This document shows, in pieces, positions 1-10,753 of a stretch of DNA of 64,000 nt (position 1 is the first letter of the stretch; every line of letters begins with the position of its first letter). A program made the position numbers and the translations under genes. Below the pieces are notes generated by a model. It had not been told where the DNA came from. It ran no database searches and was given only the letters and a program-made list of their open reading frames with translations. The DNA lies in contig QCIF01000001.1 of assembly GCA_003216835.1 (NCBI GenBank), positions 62,001 to 126,000 of the forward strand. Reading direction: 5' to 3'. This DNA is from Prochlorococcus sp. AG-402-K10. GTDB lineage: Bacteria > Cyanobacteriota > Cyanobacteriia > PCC-6307 > Cyanobiaceae.

Positions 1-50
1 TTAAAGAAGAATTTCTATTTAGTTCATTCTATATAGGTCAATAATACTTC

Positions 51-1445
51 ATGAGTATTTCATCATTTCTAACTAAGAAATTTTTAAAGTCGCTTTTTTT
101 TCCGGCGCATAATAGAGGAAAAGCTCTACCAAAAAAATTAATCAAAATCTTGAAAAAGCGCCCTGGGTTTTGGGATTTACCTGAACTACCTGAGATTGGT
201 TCGCCACTGACCAATACGGGATTAATTGCAAAATCGCAAAAAGAACTTTCGAAAAGATTTAAAACAAAAAGATGTTTTTTTGGTGTTAATGGCGCATCTG
301 GGTTAATTCAATCAGGAATAATTGCAATGGCTAAACCTGGCGAATATATTCTTATGCCTAGAAATGTTCATATAAGTGTTATTAAAACTTGTGCCATGCA
401 AAATATAATTCCAATTTTTTTTAATATAGAATTTTCATCAAAGACAGGTCATTACAAGCCAATAACTAAAAAGTGGCTTAAAAAAGTATTTAAAAATGTA
501 GATTTCAAAAAGAAAAAAGTTGTTGGAGTTATTTTAGTCAATCCATATTATCAGGGATATGCTGCAGAAATAGAACCCTTAATTGATATCTGCCATCAAA
601 ATAATCTGCCTGTTTTAGTCGATGAAGCCCACGGTGCTTATTTTCTTTTTTGTCAGAATCTTAATTTACCTAAATCTGCTCTGAAATCAAAGGCTGATTT
701 AGTAGTTCATTCTTTGCATAAGTCACTTAATGGACTGACCCAAACATCAGTACTTTGGTATCAAGGAGATTTAATAGAAGAAAGTCATTTAATCAGAAGT
801 GTTAACTTATTTCAAACTACTAGTCCAAGTTCTCTTTTACTTTCTTCTTGCGAAGAATCTATAAAAGACTGGCTGAATAAAAAAAATCTATCAAAATATC
901 AAAAAAGGATTTTGGAAGCAAAAGCTATCTTCCAAAAATTACTTAGAAAAAACATTCCTCTTATTGCAACTCAAGATCCATTAAAAATAATCTTAAACAC
1001 ATCTAAGATTGGAATCGATGGTTTTACCGCTGATAGTTATTTTTATAAAAATGGACTTATTGCTGAATTACCTGAAATGATGACACTTACTTTTTGCTTA
1101 GGTTTTTCAGACCAAAGTGATTTCATTGCTTTATTCGAAAAAATATGGATGAAATTACTAAAGGAATCTAAACATTTTAAAAAGTTTAAAATGGTAAAAC
1201 CACCTTTTAAATTAATTGAAACTCCAGATATACCTATTGGAGTTGCTTTGAGAAGTAAAACCAATACGATTTTGCTGTCTGAATCCTTGGGTCAAATTTC
1301 TGGCGATATTATTTGTCCTTATCCGCCAGGGATACCATTAATCGTTCCTGGAGAAAGAATAAATCAAAATAGGCTCAATTGGATAAAGAATCTAAGTATG
1401 TATAACAAAGATCTGGTAAATTCTTATATAAGAGTTTTAGAATAG
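51..1445 (+). CDS. Orn/Lys/Arg decarboxylase family PLP enzyme
   Basis: Fold-type I PLP-dependent decarboxylase that probably releases CO2 from a basic amino acid (arginine, lysine or ornithine) to make a polyamine precursor in the cytoplasm. The PLP-domain signature DEAH is at residues 191-194 and the Schiff-base lysine is in SLHKS (K224); the start of the domain has GVNGASG near residue 78. At 464 aa it matches the short cyanobacterial group rather than the roughly 700-aa enterobacterial inducible enzymes. It ends 12 bp before cdsA and is probably cotranscribed with it. The substrate cannot be told from sequence alone. Confidence 0.85.
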   Translation: MSISSFLTKKFLKSLFFPAHNRGKALPKKLIKILKKRPGFWDLPELPEIGSPLTNTGLIAKSQKELSKRFKTKRCFFGVNGASGLIQSGIIAMAKPGEYILMPRNVHISVIKTCAMQNIIPIFFNIEFSSKTGHYKPITKKWLKKVFKNVDFKKKKVVGVILVNPYYQGYAAEIEPLIDICHQNNLPVLVDEAHGAYFLFCQNLNLPKSALKSKADLVVHSLHKSLNGLTQTSVLWYQGDLIEESHLIRSVNLFQTTSPSSLLLSSCEESIKDWLNKKNLSKYQKRILEAKAIFQKLLRKNIPLIATQDPLKIILNTSKIGIDGFTADSYFYKNGLIAELPEMMTLTFCLGFSDQSDFIALFEKIWMKLLKESKHFKKFKMVKPPFKLIETPDIPIGVALRSKTNTILLSESLGQISGDIICPYPPGIPLIVPGERINQNRLNWIKNLSMYNKDLVNSYIRVLE

Positions 1446-1457
1446 TAGAAATCAAAT

Positions 1458-2309
1458 ATGAGAGTAAGAAGCGGATTACTTATAGGAATTTTCGGGCTCA
1501 TTGTTGTTTTATTGGGTGATTGGTATTTCACAATAGCTATTGCATTACTTACTTATTTAGCATTATTAGAATTCTTTAGAATGGCAGAATTTACAGGAAT
1601 AAAACCGGCTACAAAAACTACATTATTTTCATGTTTAATTATTATAACTTCTACTTATCTTGAAACAACAGGTTTAATTGATAAGGAAATAGCTAACTCC
1701 ATTCTGCCAATTTGCTCTGTAGGAATATGTACATGGTTACTGTTACAGCCAAAATCAGGAACTATTTCTGATATTGCAGCATCTATTTTTGGATTATTCT
1801 ATTTAGGTTTTTTACCTAGTTATTGGATCAAATTAAGGGCATTAGAAACTGGCCTAAGTAATTCTGGGGTGACTTTATTATCTAACTTCTCAAATTCTAT
1901 AGGTCTCTATTTAACTTTAACTTCTTGTTTTTTAATTGTAGCTAGTGACATTGGATCTTATTTTATTGGAAAGTCATTTGGGAAAAGGTCACTTTCACCT
2001 ATATCTCCAAGTAAAACTATTGAAGGGCTAATTGGAGGAATATCATGCTCTATATTACTTGCAATTTTCTTCGCATTTGTACTTAATTTAGGTAATCCAT
2101 TGCTAATTGGGATTTTATATGGATTATTAATTTCTCTTATGGCGCTAGTTGGAGATTTAATTGAATCAATGATGAAAAGGGATGCAAAAATAAAAGATTC
2201 TGGAACTTTTTTACCTGGACATGGGGGTATCCTTGATAGAATTGATAGCTATATTTTTACCCCGTCTGTTATCTATTACATTATTATAATTTTTAACTAT
2301 TTTAATTAA
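1458..2309 (+). CDS. cdsA: phosphatidate cytidylyltransferase
   Basis: Makes CDP-diacylglycerol from phosphatidic acid and CTP, the branch point to phosphatidylglycerol in the cytoplasmic or thylakoid membrane. The protein has about seven hydrophobic segments and ends with the CDP-diglyceride synthetase signature: MKRDAKIKDSG followed by LPGHGGILDRID near residues 236-265. The length of 283 aa is normal. It follows the decarboxylase by 12 bp and is convergent with the hydrolase on the other strand; a small hairpin (AACCTAA at 2354, TTAGGTT at 2366) lies between them. Confidence 0.95.
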   Translation: MRVRSGLLIGIFGLIVVLLGDWYFTIAIALLTYLALLEFFRMAEFTGIKPATKTTLFSCLIIITSTYLETTGLIDKEIANSILPICSVGICTWLLLQPKSGTISDIAASIFGLFYLGFLPSYWIKLRALETGLSNSGVTLLSNFSNSIGLYLTLTSCFLIVASDIGSYFIGKSFGKRSLSPISPSKTIEGLIGGISCSILLAIFFAFVLNLGNPLLIGILYGLLISLMALVGDLIESMMKRDAKIKDSGTFLPGHGGILDRIDSYIFTPSVIYYIIIIFNYFN

Positions 2310-2384
2310 TCTTAATACTACATTGATGCATAACAGATGTTAATCATCTCTAAACCTAACTTTATTAGGTTCTCACAAACAATA

Positions 2385-3284
2385 TTATGAACAAAAATAA
2401 TCTTTAATTATTTTACAAGACAATGATGGTAAATCTATATGAGGTAGATGACCACAATTTTGCAAACCTACACAATTTAATTCTTCTATTTTTTTTATTT
2501 TATTAATCTCTTTTTTTCCTAGAATACGATCATTTTCTCCACAAACAGTTTTTATTGGAAGATTCTGGACATATTTAAATGTCCCAGCAAATCCTCCGCT
2601 TTTTGCAAATGATGCCAATGAATGACTCCAACCTATAGAACCTATATGAATTGAAGCAATTTGCTCTTCCATCGGACCAACATCTCTATCAGGGAAAGCA
2701 AATGCTTGCCTGCAAATACTTTTTCTTACTTTCGGCAACCCGAGAAATAAAGCCCCAATTTGATTTAGAGGAAAAGGAATATTCTTAGGTTCTCCAAATA
2801 ATCCAGCAGGAGATAAAAGCATTATTTTATCAATACAATCTGGAATTTCATTAGCTAATTGTATAGCTACAGATCCACCCATAGATGCACCTACAATTTT
2901 TATCTTTTTATTTATTTTTAAGGCCTTAATAATATCAACTAAATGTGTAATTATTTTTGAAGGGGAATATTGCTTAACTGCATATCTTGGAGTAAATCCA
3001 AAACCTAATAAGTCTGGAACTATTACTTGGAAATTTTCTTTTAATAATGAATATATTCTTCTAAACTCAAGAAAACTACTATCAAATCCATGTAATAAAA
3101 TAATAGGACTACCTTTACCTCCTATAACAACAGGGAAGTGAGCAGAATTCCAATCTTCATTTAGTTTTATCCAGCTTACATCGCTTGCTATGTTGAAACC
3201 CAATGGATCTTGAAGAGATATTTTTTCTCGTTCAAAGAAATCAACATTCAATTTATTAAATTTCTCGTAATTAGTGTTAGTCAA
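2385..3284 (-). CDS. alpha/beta-fold hydrolase
   Basis: Serine hydrolase of the alpha/beta fold, substrate unknown. The oxyanion-hole region ILLHGFDSS is near residues 62-70, the nucleophile elbow is G-A-S-M-G (S134), and the late histidine lies in GHLPHIDLP near the C-terminus. At 299 aa with no signal peptide it should be cytoplasmic. It starts 3 bp after the end of the polyol dehydrogenase and 1.1 kb after clpC, so it is the last gene of a clpC-dehydrogenase-hydrolase run. The adjacent dehydrogenase gives no firm clue to its substrate. Confidence 0.85.
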   Translation of the reverse strand: MTNTNYEKFNKLNVDFFEREKISLQDPLGFNIASDVSWIKLNEDWNSAHFPVVIGGKGSPIILLHGFDSSFLEFRRIYSLLKENFQVIVPDLLGFGFTPRYAVKQYSPSKIITHLVDIIKALKINKKIKIVGASMGGSVAIQLANEIPDCIDKIMLLSPAGLFGEPKNIPFPLNQIGALFLGLPKVRKSICRQAFAFPDRDVGPMEEQIASIHIGSIGWSHSLASFAKSGGFAGTFKYVQNLPIKTVCGENDRILGKKEINKIKKIEELNCVGLQNCGHLPHIDLPSLSCKIIKDYFCS

Positions 3285-3287
3285 GAA

Positions 3288-4382
3288 TTATTTAATTATA
3301 ATTTCCTGTTTTTCTAAATTGGTAATAACTTCAACAATATCTTTCTGGTTAATTTCAAAAGGTAAGAAATGGATCTCAGAATCATCTCTAATAGTAAATT
3401 CAGCAATTTTATCTAAATTATTATTTTCAAAAACATTAATTCCCAATTCTGAGATAGTAGTTGGTAAATTTAATTCTTTCATTAATACTAAAAGTTGTTT
3501 TCTTGATTGATGGGCCAATTTATTATTATTTTTCAGTTCTTCCAATTTTAGTTGAAATAATATACCAACTCCAACTATTTCACCATGTAAGAATTTAGGA
3601 GTAGAAATTATCTGAGTAATAGCATTATGAAGTGCATGAGCTGCTGCAGTTCTACATTTTTCTCCGCCAATTCCTCCTATTAATCCAGCAGTTAATCCAC
3701 ATGCTTCTATTGTATTTTGCCAAGAAATACCTTTAGCAGCTTGAGTCTTGCAAGCTTTCTCTCCATCTATAAGCAATTGATCTCTCAATACTCTAGATAT
3801 TTGAATTGCTTGCTGAACTAGACCATCTTCCATTTTTGAACTTGTCAAAGATGATTCATACCATTTTGCTAAAGCATCAGCTATTCCACTAGCTAGGGTT
3901 CTAGTTGGGGCAGTTTGAATAAATGTATGATCAAAAACTAATATCTTTGGACAAGATCTGAGTGTGACATCCTTTATAAATTGACCATTTATGGTATAAA
4001 TATTTGATAATGCTGTCCAACCTGCACATGTAGATGCACTTAAGGGAACTGTAATGCATGGTAGAGAAAAAAAATCTGCTAAATATTTTCCAGCATCAAG
4101 AACCTTACCACCTCCTGCTGCAATAATAGAATCACATTTGTTTCTTTGGATTATATTCTTTATCCTTGATAGATCTTCTAGACAACAGTCAAATTCTAAG
4201 TTGGCAGAATTAACATATAAGTTGTGATCTGTTAAATCTTTGTGTATTTTATTTCTTAAATTATTTGTATGAAAACTTCTACCTAAAATTAGGGGTCTTT
4301 TAGTTAATTTAGTAATTTGAGGGAGAGCTTCTTTCCAGGCATCATTTCCCCTAAATATAATTTCTGGAGAGATAGTTTGCAT
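3288..4382 (-). CDS. iron-containing alcohol dehydrogenase / glycerol dehydrogenase family
   Basis: NAD(P)-dependent polyol dehydrogenase of the GldA family. The nucleotide-binding motif AAGGGKVLD is near residue 90. Metal ligands typical of the family are visible as Asp in ADALAKWYE, His in AAAHALHNA and His in KFLHGEIVGVG. The length of 364 aa is normal for GldA-like enzymes. It sits 15 bp downstream of clpC and 3 bp upstream of the hydrolase. Glycerol or glycerol-1-phosphate are possible substrates by family, but nothing in the sequence decides. Confidence 0.85.
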   Translation of the reverse strand: MQTISPEIIFRGNDAWKEALPQITKLTKRPLILGRSFHTNNLRNKIHKDLTDHNLYVNSANLEFDCCLEDLSRIKNIIQRNKCDSIIAAGGGKVLDAGKYLADFFSLPCITVPLSASTCAGWTALSNIYTINGQFIKDVTLRSCPKILVFDHTFIQTAPTRTLASGIADALAKWYESSLTSSKMEDGLVQQAIQISRVLRDQLLIDGEKACKTQAAKGISWQNTIEACGLTAGLIGGIGGEKCRTAAAHALHNAITQIISTPKFLHGEIVGVGILFQLKLEELKNNNKLAHQSRKQLLVLMKELNLPTTISELGINVFENNNLDKIAEFTIRDDSEIHFLPFEINQKDIVEVITNLEKQEIIIK

Positions 4383-4397
4383 TTCTAAAACTTTTTA

Positions 4398-6926
4398 CTA
4401 GAAATTAGCACCCGCTAGTTCTTGAGAAGATTCTTCAGAAGAAATATTAATTTTAACTTTTTTATTATCATCAATATCAACTAAAGCCTTATCTCCATCT
4501 TTTATTCTTCCAGAAAGAACTTCCTCAGCAAGACTATCTTCAAGTAAACGCATAACAGCCCTTCTTAAAGGTCTTGCTCCATAGGATGGATTATAACCTT
4601 CTTCAACAAGTCTTTCTTTAAAAGCATCAGTAACATCTAACTTTATACCTTTATCTTTTAATCGATCAAAAACTTCTTTTAACATTATTTCAGCAATTTC
4701 TTTGACCTCATTCTTAGTTAGTTGCCTAAATACAATTATTTCATCAAGCCTATTTAAAAATTCAGGTCTGAAGTACTGCTTCAATTCTTCATTAACTAAA
4801 GATTTTATTCTGTTATATTGGCTATCTTCAACCGAGTCTCCTGAAAACTCAAATCCCAAACCTCCTCCTCCTTTCTCGATTACTTTAGAACCAATATTAG
4901 AAGTCATTATTAGTAAAGTATTTTTAAAGTCGACTGTTCTTCCTTTAGAGTCAGTTAATCTACCTTCTTCTAAGAGTTGTAATAATAAATTAAACACATC
5001 TGGATGAGCCTTTTCTACTTCATCAAACAAAACAACTGTATAGGGTCTTCTTCTAACTGCTTCTGTAAGTTGGCCTCCTTCATTAAAACCTACATAACCA
5101 GGAGGAGAACCTATTAGTTTACTTACCGTATGCCTTTCCATGAATTCTGACATGTCTAATCTAATCATTGCTTCTTCACTACCAAAGAAATATGAAGCCA
5201 AAGCTTTAGTTAATTCAGTTTTACCTACACCTGTAGGACCAGAGAAAATAAAACTAGCTATAGGTCTATTTGGATTTTTCAAACCGACTCTAGCTCTTCT
5301 TATGGCTCTTGAAACAGCTTTTACAGCTTCATCTTGCCCAATCAATCTTTGATGAAGCGTTTCCTCCATATTTAGAAGTTTAACGGACTCTGTTTCTGTT
5401 AATTTTTGTACAGGAACTCCTGTCCATGAAGCAACTATATGTGCAACATCTTCTTCACTTACAAGTGGATTATGCAAAGCAATTGAATTTTCCTTTGTAG
5501 TCTCTGAGGCATTATCAGAATTATCTTTTGTGGTAGTTTCTTTTTTGTTTTCTAAAAGCTCTTTAATTTTTGTAGTTAATTCTATCTCTTTCTCTCTTAA
5601 TTTACCTGCTTGATCAAAATCTTGATCTCTTACTGATTCTTCTTTCTGTTTTTGAATTTGTCTTAATTCTCTATCAATTTGTTTTGCTTCTGGAGGAAGT
5701 TTAGAATTTATTAACCTAACTCTGCTTCCTGCTTCATCAATAAGATCTATGGCTTTATCAGGCAGAAACCTATCAGATATATAACGATCCCCAAGATGAG
5801 CAGCTGCCTCTAGGGCCTCGTCTGTAATTTTTAAACGATGATGTTGTTCGTAACGCTCTCTAAGTCCTTTTAAGATTTCAATTGTATCTTCAATAGAAGG
5901 TTCTCCTACCATGACAGGTTGGAATCTTCTTTCCAGAGCTGCATCTCTCTCAATATGTTTTCTATATTCATCAAGAGTTGTAGCGCCAATACATTGAAGT
6001 TCTCCTCGTGCCAATGCAGGTTTAAGAATATTAGCAGCATCTATAGCTCCTTCTGCAGCTCCAGCACCAATAAGTGTATGGACTTCATCAATGACGAGGA
6101 TAACATTTCCAGCTGATTTTATTTCCTCCATTATTTTTTTTAATCTCTCTTCGAATTCTCCTCTATATTTTGTACCTGCAACTAAAAGTCCGATATCAAG
6201 AGTCAAAACTCTTTTATCTTCAAGGATATCAGGGATATCTCCAAGCTGTATTCTTTGTGCTAGTCCTTCTGCTATAGCTGTTTTACCAACACCTGGTTCT
6301 CCTATTAAAACTGGGTTGTTTTTAGTTCTCCTACCTAATATTTGAACTACACGATCAATTTCTGAATAACGACCTACAACTGGATCGAGTTTTGATTCGC
6401 TTGCTAATTTAGTTAAATTCGTACCAAATTCATCAAGAGTAGCAGTTTTTAAATTACCTTTGCTGGAATTAGCTCCTGCGCCAACTTCAGCAGTTTCGCC
6501 TAACATCCTTATCACTTGAGTTCTAACTTTAGTAAGATCAATCCCCAGATTTTCCAGTACTCTTGCCGCAACACCCTCACCTTCTCTGATTAAACCCAGA
6601 AGAAGATGTTCCGTGCCTATGTAGTTATGTCCTAATTGACGTGCTTCTTCAAGTGACAATTCTAAAACTCTTTTTGCTCTTGGAGTGAAAGGTATTTCTA
6701 CTGCTACGAAACCAGATCCTCTACCTATTATTTTTTCAACTTCTATTCTTGAATCTTTTAAATTAACTCCAAGTGACTTAAGCACCTTAGCCGCAACTCC
6801 AGTTCCTTCGCCAATTAATCCCAATAATATTTGTTCTGTTCCAACAAAATTATGCCCTAGCCTTCGAGCTTCCTCTTGAGCAAGCATAATGACTTTTATA
6901 GCCTTTTCTGTAAATCTTTCAAACAT
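4398..6926 (-). CDS. clpC: Clp protease ATP-binding subunit ClpC
   Basis: HSP100 AAA+ unfoldase that feeds substrates to ClpP in the cytoplasm. The order is two N-terminal Clp repeats (about residues 1-145), AAA-1 with Walker A GEPGVGKT near 208 and Walker [10 protein letters not shown], a UVR-type coiled segment ([20 protein letters not shown]), AAA-2 with GPTGVGKT near 560, and a C-terminal small domain with GARPLRR. At 842 aa it has the usual ClpC length and the M-domain size that separates it from ClpB. It is probably the promoter-proximal gene of the run that includes the dehydrogenase and the hydrolase. Confidence 0.98.
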   Translation of the reverse strand: MFERFTEKAIKVIMLAQEEARRLGHNFVGTEQILLGLIGEGTGVAAKVLKSLGVNLKDSRIEVEKIIGRGSGFVAVEIPFTPRAKRVLELSLEEARQLGHNYIGTEHLLLGLIREGEGVAARVLENLGIDLTKVRTQVIRMLGETAEVGAGANSSKGNLKTATLDEFGTNLTKLASESKLDPVVGRYSEIDRVVQILGRRTKNNPVLIGEPGVGKTAIAEGLAQRIQLGDIPDILEDKRVLTLDIGLLVAGTKYRGEFEERLKKIMEEIKSAGNVILVIDEVHTLIGAGAAEGAIDAANILKPALARGELQCIGATTLDEYRKHIERDAALERRFQPVMVGEPSIEDTIEILKGLRERYEQHHRLKITDEALEAAAHLGDRYISDRFLPDKAIDLIDEAGSRVRLINSKLPPEAKQIDRELRQIQKQKEESVRDQDFDQAGKLREKEIELTTKIKELLENKKETTTKDNSDNASETTKENSIALHNPLVSEEDVAHIVASWTGVPVQKLTETESVKLLNMEETLHQRLIGQDEAVKAVSRAIRRARVGLKNPNRPIASFIFSGPTGVGKTELTKALASYFFGSEEAMIRLDMSEFMERHTVSKLIGSPPGYVGFNEGGQLTEAVRRRPYTVVLFDEVEKAHPDVFNLLLQLLEEGRLTDSKGRTVDFKNTLLIMTSNIGSKVIEKGGGGLGFEFSGDSVEDSQYNRIKSLVNEELKQYFRPEFLNRLDEIIVFRQLTKNEVKEIAEIMLKEVFDRLKDKGIKLDVTDAFKERLVEEGYNPSYGARPLRRAVMRLLEDSLAEEVLSGRIKDGDKALVDIDDNKKVKINISSEESSQELAGANF

Positions 6927-7105
6927 CAGAATTTTAGATTCCTATTAATAACCTACCAGTAATATGTCAATATTGTGTTCATAATGAGCTTTTGTGAATA
7001 CCCAAAATGGTATTTTATACACTCAAACTTTACTTTTTTAATGATATAGCCCTTTGTTCTAGTGATTTCTAAGATTCTGGTAATCCGAACAGTAATATTT
7101 TTAAA

Positions 7106-7546
7106 TTAATTCTTTATTAAAAATTTTTCTTTTAAAAGAGCATTCGAGCCATCTTTATAATATTTTTTTCTTATACCTACCGTAAAAAATTGAAAATGAT
7201 TATAAAAATTCTTAGCCTCATAATTATTCTCTGAGACTTCCAATATTAGTTTTTTTATATTTAATGACTTACATATTTTAATTAAATATCTCATTAAATA
7301 AGTACCAAAACCCTTCCTTCTATATTTTTGATTTACTGAGAAATAATTTATTTGAGCCTCATCAATTACTAATTGAATTGCACAAATACCTATAACCTCA
7401 TTTAAGAAAGACAACTTAAAAACTTTTACTCCTTTTTTTTTAAGTTCCTCTTCCCATTGCTTTGCACTCCATAGAGAAATTGTTTTTGAATCTAACTCAA
7501 AACATAATCTAAAATCTTCTTTTGTTATTTCTTTAATAGATAACAT
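7106..7546 (-). CDS. rimI: GNAT N-acetyltransferase, RimI-like
   Basis: Acetyl-CoA-dependent N-acetyltransferase, probably acting on a ribosomal protein N-terminus as RimI does. The GNAT core is clear: VNQKYRRKGFGTYLMRYLI (acetyl-CoA-binding loop RRKGFG near residue 85) followed by the strand LEVSENNYEAKNFY and a C-terminal FFTVGIRKKYY segment, as in RimI. The length of 146 aa fits. It is divergent from lysA, with about 90 bp between the starts. The substrate is inferred from family resemblance only. Confidence 0.8.
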   Translation of the reverse strand: MLSIKEITKEDFRLCFELDSKTISLWSAKQWEEELKKKGVKVFKLSFLNEVIGICAIQLVIDEAQINYFSVNQKYRRKGFGTYLMRYLIKICKSLNIKKLILEVSENNYEAKNFYNHFQFFTVGIRKKYYKDGSNALLKEKFLIKN

Positions 7547-7638
7547 TATTTTTGATCAAAACTCCCTAGAAACACATTAGACTTTAGGCTATTATAAAAT
7601 ATCTGAAAGTTATAGAATATCTCTAAAAAAGTTTAACC

Positions 7639-9012
7639 ATGGAAGAAAAAACTTCATTTTTAAATAATGCAATTAATCTTGAAAGCCCGAATAAAAATAT
7701 AGTACCTATTACTACATCAATAAATAATGATGGGAAATTATCAATTGGTGGATGTTCACTTGAAGATTTAGTAAAAAAATATGACTCCCCACTATATATT
7801 TTAGATGAGATTACATTAAGAAACTCTTGTAGAGCATACAAAAAAGCATTAAAAAAATACTATCCAGGAGAGTCTCTTCCTATATATGCATCTAAAGCAA
7901 ATAGTTCTATATTTATGAGTAACTTGATAGCTTCAGAAGGGTTTGGACTTGATGCAGTATCAGAAGGCGAACTATTAACAGCTTTAAAAGGTGGCGTAAA
8001 AAATGAGAAAATTGTTTTTCATGGTAACAATAAGTCTAACAAAGAAATAGAATTCGCAGTCGAACAAAATATCAAAATAATTGTAGATAATGATCATGAT
8101 TTAGACAGATTAGAAAAAATCTCTAATTCCTTAAATCACGATTTAGAGATAATGTTAAGATTCACTCCTGGTATAGAATGCCATACCCATGAATATATCA
8201 GAACAGGTTCTTTTGATAGTAAATTTGGTTTTGGAATTGAAAACCTAAATAATTTATTTGAAGTTATTAGTAATAAAAAACATCTAAAATTAATTGGTTT
8301 GCATGCACATATTGGTTCTCAAATTTTTGAACTAGAACCTCATAAAGATCTTGGAGAAATAATGATCAATGTTATCTTGGAAGCTAAAAAATTTGGGCAC
8401 GATATCAAAGAATTAAATGTAGGTGGTGGTTTAGGGATCAAATATACTGAAGATGATGATCCACCATCAATTGATGAATGGGTAAAAACAATTTCATTTT
8501 CTGTTATTGAAGCTTGCAAAAAAAACAGTTTAAACTTACCTATATTGATGTGTGAGCCTGGAAGATCAATAGTTTCTACTGCAGGTGTTACAGTTTACAA
8601 GATTGGATCATTTAAAGAGATTCCTGGCATTAGAACATATCTCTCAGTTGATGGAGGGATGAGTGATAATCCTAGACCAATAACTTACCAATCAAATTAT
8701 TCAGCCTGCTTGGTTAGTAATCCTTTAAATAATAGTAGCAGTAAAAAATATACCGTTGCAGGTAAGCATTGTGAATCTGGAGATGTTTTATTTAAGGAGC
8801 TAGAACTAGCAAATTGCAAAACAGGAGATTTAATTTGTGTTTTTGGCACTGGTGCATACAATAATTCGATGAGTTCTAATTACAACAGAATCCCTAGACC
8901 TGCAGCTATAATAGTATCTAATGGTGAAGCAGAGATTATACAAAGGAGAGAGAGTCCTAATGATCTTCTAAAATATGATGTTTTACCTGATCGCTTTATC
9001 AAGCAAAGTTAG
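7639..9012 (+). CDS. lysA: diaminopimelate decarboxylase
   Basis: Last step of lysine synthesis: decarboxylates meso-diaminopimelate to L-lysine with PLP. It is a fold-type III barrel enzyme: the PLP lysine lies in PIYASKANSS (about residue 86), the glycine-rich phosphate site is NVGGGLGIKY, the substrate-site motif is CEPGRSIV, and the C-terminal half has the cofactor and dimer motif CESGDVLF and a GTGAYNNSMSSNYN segment. The length of 457 aa is normal. It begins a tight forward run with cdaA (28 bp gap), uppS, bioB and trhO. Confidence 0.96.
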   Translation: MEEKTSFLNNAINLESPNKNIVPITTSINNDGKLSIGGCSLEDLVKKYDSPLYILDEITLRNSCRAYKKALKKYYPGESLPIYASKANSSIFMSNLIASEGFGLDAVSEGELLTALKGGVKNEKIVFHGNNKSNKEIEFAVEQNIKIIVDNDHDLDRLEKISNSLNHDLEIMLRFTPGIECHTHEYIRTGSFDSKFGFGIENLNNLFEVISNKKHLKLIGLHAHIGSQIFELEPHKDLGEIMINVILEAKKFGHDIKELNVGGGLGIKYTEDDDPPSIDEWVKTISFSVIEACKKNSLNLPILMCEPGRSIVSTAGVTVYKIGSFKEIPGIRTYLSVDGGMSDNPRPITYQSNYSACLVSNPLNNSSSKKYTVAGKHCESGDVLFKELELANCKTGDLICVFGTGAYNNSMSSNYNRIPRPAAIIVSNGEAEIIQRRESPNDLLKYDVLPDRFIKQS

Positions 9013-9040
9013 GTACATTTAAATTACTTTTACTTTTGAT

Positions 9041-9940
9041 GTGAATTTCTGGGGGTTTATAAATTTAAAGTTTTTATTAGATGTCTTATTCGCTATTGGT
9101 TTTGGACTTTTACTATTTTCAAGAGTTAAAGAACAAAGAACTTTATGGCTTTTAAGAGGATATTTATTTTTAGTTTCATTTGCTTGGTTTATTCAAAGAT
9201 ATGCATACCTACCCTTAACTTCAAAATTAATTGATGCGGTAGTACTCGCTTGTTCTCTTTCTTTAGCCATTCTGTGGCAAGGAGAACTTAGAAGATTAAT
9301 GGAGTTATTAGGAACCGGAAGACTAAATGTATTACTAGGCAATCCTCCAAAAGAATTTAGAGCTTCATCAACTACTATTACTCAATTAGTTGAGACCTCT
9401 GGAAAACTCTCTCAGAATAGAAGAGGAGCATTAATTGTTGTAGATTTAGGCAGCGATTTAAGACCCGAAGATTTCTTATTTTCAGGAACAACCATTGAAG
9501 CGCAATTATCAACTGATCTCTTGATCAATCTATTCGCAACAGATACTCCCCTTCACGATGGAGCCGTTCTTGTTAAAGGAAATAAAATAATATCTGCTGG
9601 TGTGATACTTCCTTTATCTAGACAAGGAATAAGTAGATATGGAACAAGGCATTTAGCGGCATTGGGTATTACTGAAAGATTTGACAGATGTATATGTATT
9701 GTAGTCTCTGAAGAGACTGGTACATTATCATTAGCAAACCAGGGTAAACTTGAAAGACCAATAACTAGTAGTAGATTACAAGAGCTTCTTATAAACTTGA
9801 TTGGGAATCAGAATTATTTAGGGGCATCAAAATCATCAGTCAATAAAACAACTTCATCGCAAAAGACAAACTCAAATGATAGTATTACCAATATTACAAA
9901 TAAAAAGAAGTCAGAAAGCCTTTCTAACATAAAAGAATAA
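9041..9940 (+). CDS. cdaA: diadenylate cyclase CdaA
   Basis: Makes cyclic di-AMP from two ATP at the membrane. N-terminal hydrophobic segments (about residues 10-80) are followed by the DisA_N/DAC catalytic domain with the DGA motif in DTPLHDGAVLV (about 168-178) and the RHR-type motif in RHLAALGITE (about 205). The last 40 residues are Ser/Asn/Lys-rich and probably disordered. The start is GTG. It lies 3 bp before uppS. c-di-AMP usually controls potassium and osmotic balance, but no target is visible here. Confidence 0.93.
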   Translation: MNFWGFINLKFLLDVLFAIGFGLLLFSRVKEQRTLWLLRGYLFLVSFAWFIQRYAYLPLTSKLIDAVVLACSLSLAILWQGELRRLMELLGTGRLNVLLGNPPKEFRASSTTITQLVETSGKLSQNRRGALIVVDLGSDLRPEDFLFSGTTIEAQLSTDLLINLFATDTPLHDGAVLVKGNKIISAGVILPLSRQGISRYGTRHLAALGITERFDRCICIVVSEETGTLSLANQGKLERPITSSRLQELLINLIGNQNYLGASKSSVNKTTSSQKTNSNDSITNITNKKKSESLSNIKE

Positions 9941-9943
9941 TCA

Positions 9944-10747
9944 ATGAGTTCAAAAAAAATAATTAAAGAAAGAAATTTAGAATTATCTAAAGAGATAGAT
10001 AAGCAAAGAATCCCTCAACACATAGCAATAATTATGGATGGGAATGGTAGATGGGCAACTAATAAAGGCTTGCCAAGATCGTTTGGACATAATAAGGGGG
10101 TGAGTGTATTAAAAGAAATAATAAAGGCATCTAAAAATTTAGGTTGTAGAGTTTTAACAGTTTTCGCATTTTCAACAGAGAATTGGACACGACCTAGTAA
10201 AGAAGTTGATTATCTTATTAATCTATTTGGTAAAGTTTTAAGTAAAGAAATAGATGAAATACATTCAGAATCAATAAAAATCAAGTTCATCGGAGATCTA
10301 TCTCCTTTTCCTGATAGTTTAAAGTTAATCCTCCAAAGTGCAGAATCTCTTACTCAAAATAATACAGATTTCATATTAAACGTTTGTGTAAATTATGGAG
10401 GTAGGCAAGAAATTGTAAAAGTAGCTAAAGAAATAGCCCTAAAATCACTTAATGGTGAAATAAAAGCAAGTGAAGTAAATGAAGAATTATTTAATTCAGA
10501 GTTATTAACAAAAGGCCTCAAGGATCCTGAATTGCTAATTAGAACTAGTGGAGAAAAAAGGATCAGCAATTTTCTTTTATGGCAATTAGCATATTCTGAA
10601 ATTTATATAACAGATGTATTGTGGCCAGATTTTAATGAAGTGGAATTTCTTAAAGCAATAATTGATTACCAATCTAGGAATAGGCGTTTCGGCGGTATAG
10701 AATCATTACCAAATGAATCTTTTGAAGATTCTTACTGTTCTTACTAA
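9944..10747 (+). CDS. uppS: isoprenyl (undecaprenyl) diphosphate synthase
   Basis: cis-Prenyltransferase that extends farnesyl diphosphate with isopentenyl diphosphate to the lipid carrier for peptidoglycan. The signature IAIIMDGNGRWA has the catalytic Asp near residue 30, then FAFSTENW near 88 and the IPP-site RTSGEKRISNFLLWQ near 205. The length of 267 aa is typical. It is packed between cdaA (3 bp) and bioB (6 bp), so cotranscription is likely. Confidence 0.96.
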   Translation: MSSKKIIKERNLELSKEIDKQRIPQHIAIIMDGNGRWATNKGLPRSFGHNKGVSVLKEIIKASKNLGCRVLTVFAFSTENWTRPSKEVDYLINLFGKVLSKEIDEIHSESIKIKFIGDLSPFPDSLKLILQSAESLTQNNTDFILNVCVNYGGRQEIVKVAKEIALKSLNGEIKASEVNEELFNSELLTKGLKDPELLIRTSGEKRISNFLLWQLAYSEIYITDVLWPDFNEVEFLKAIIDYQSRNRRFGGIESLPNESFEDSYCSY

Positions 10748-10753
10748 CTAAAA

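Noticed and set aside
4702-6879. Several plus-strand ORFs of 64-101 codons inside clpC
   Set aside because: They are antisense shadows of a well-conserved gene and have low-complexity Ser/Leu/Ile-rich translations.
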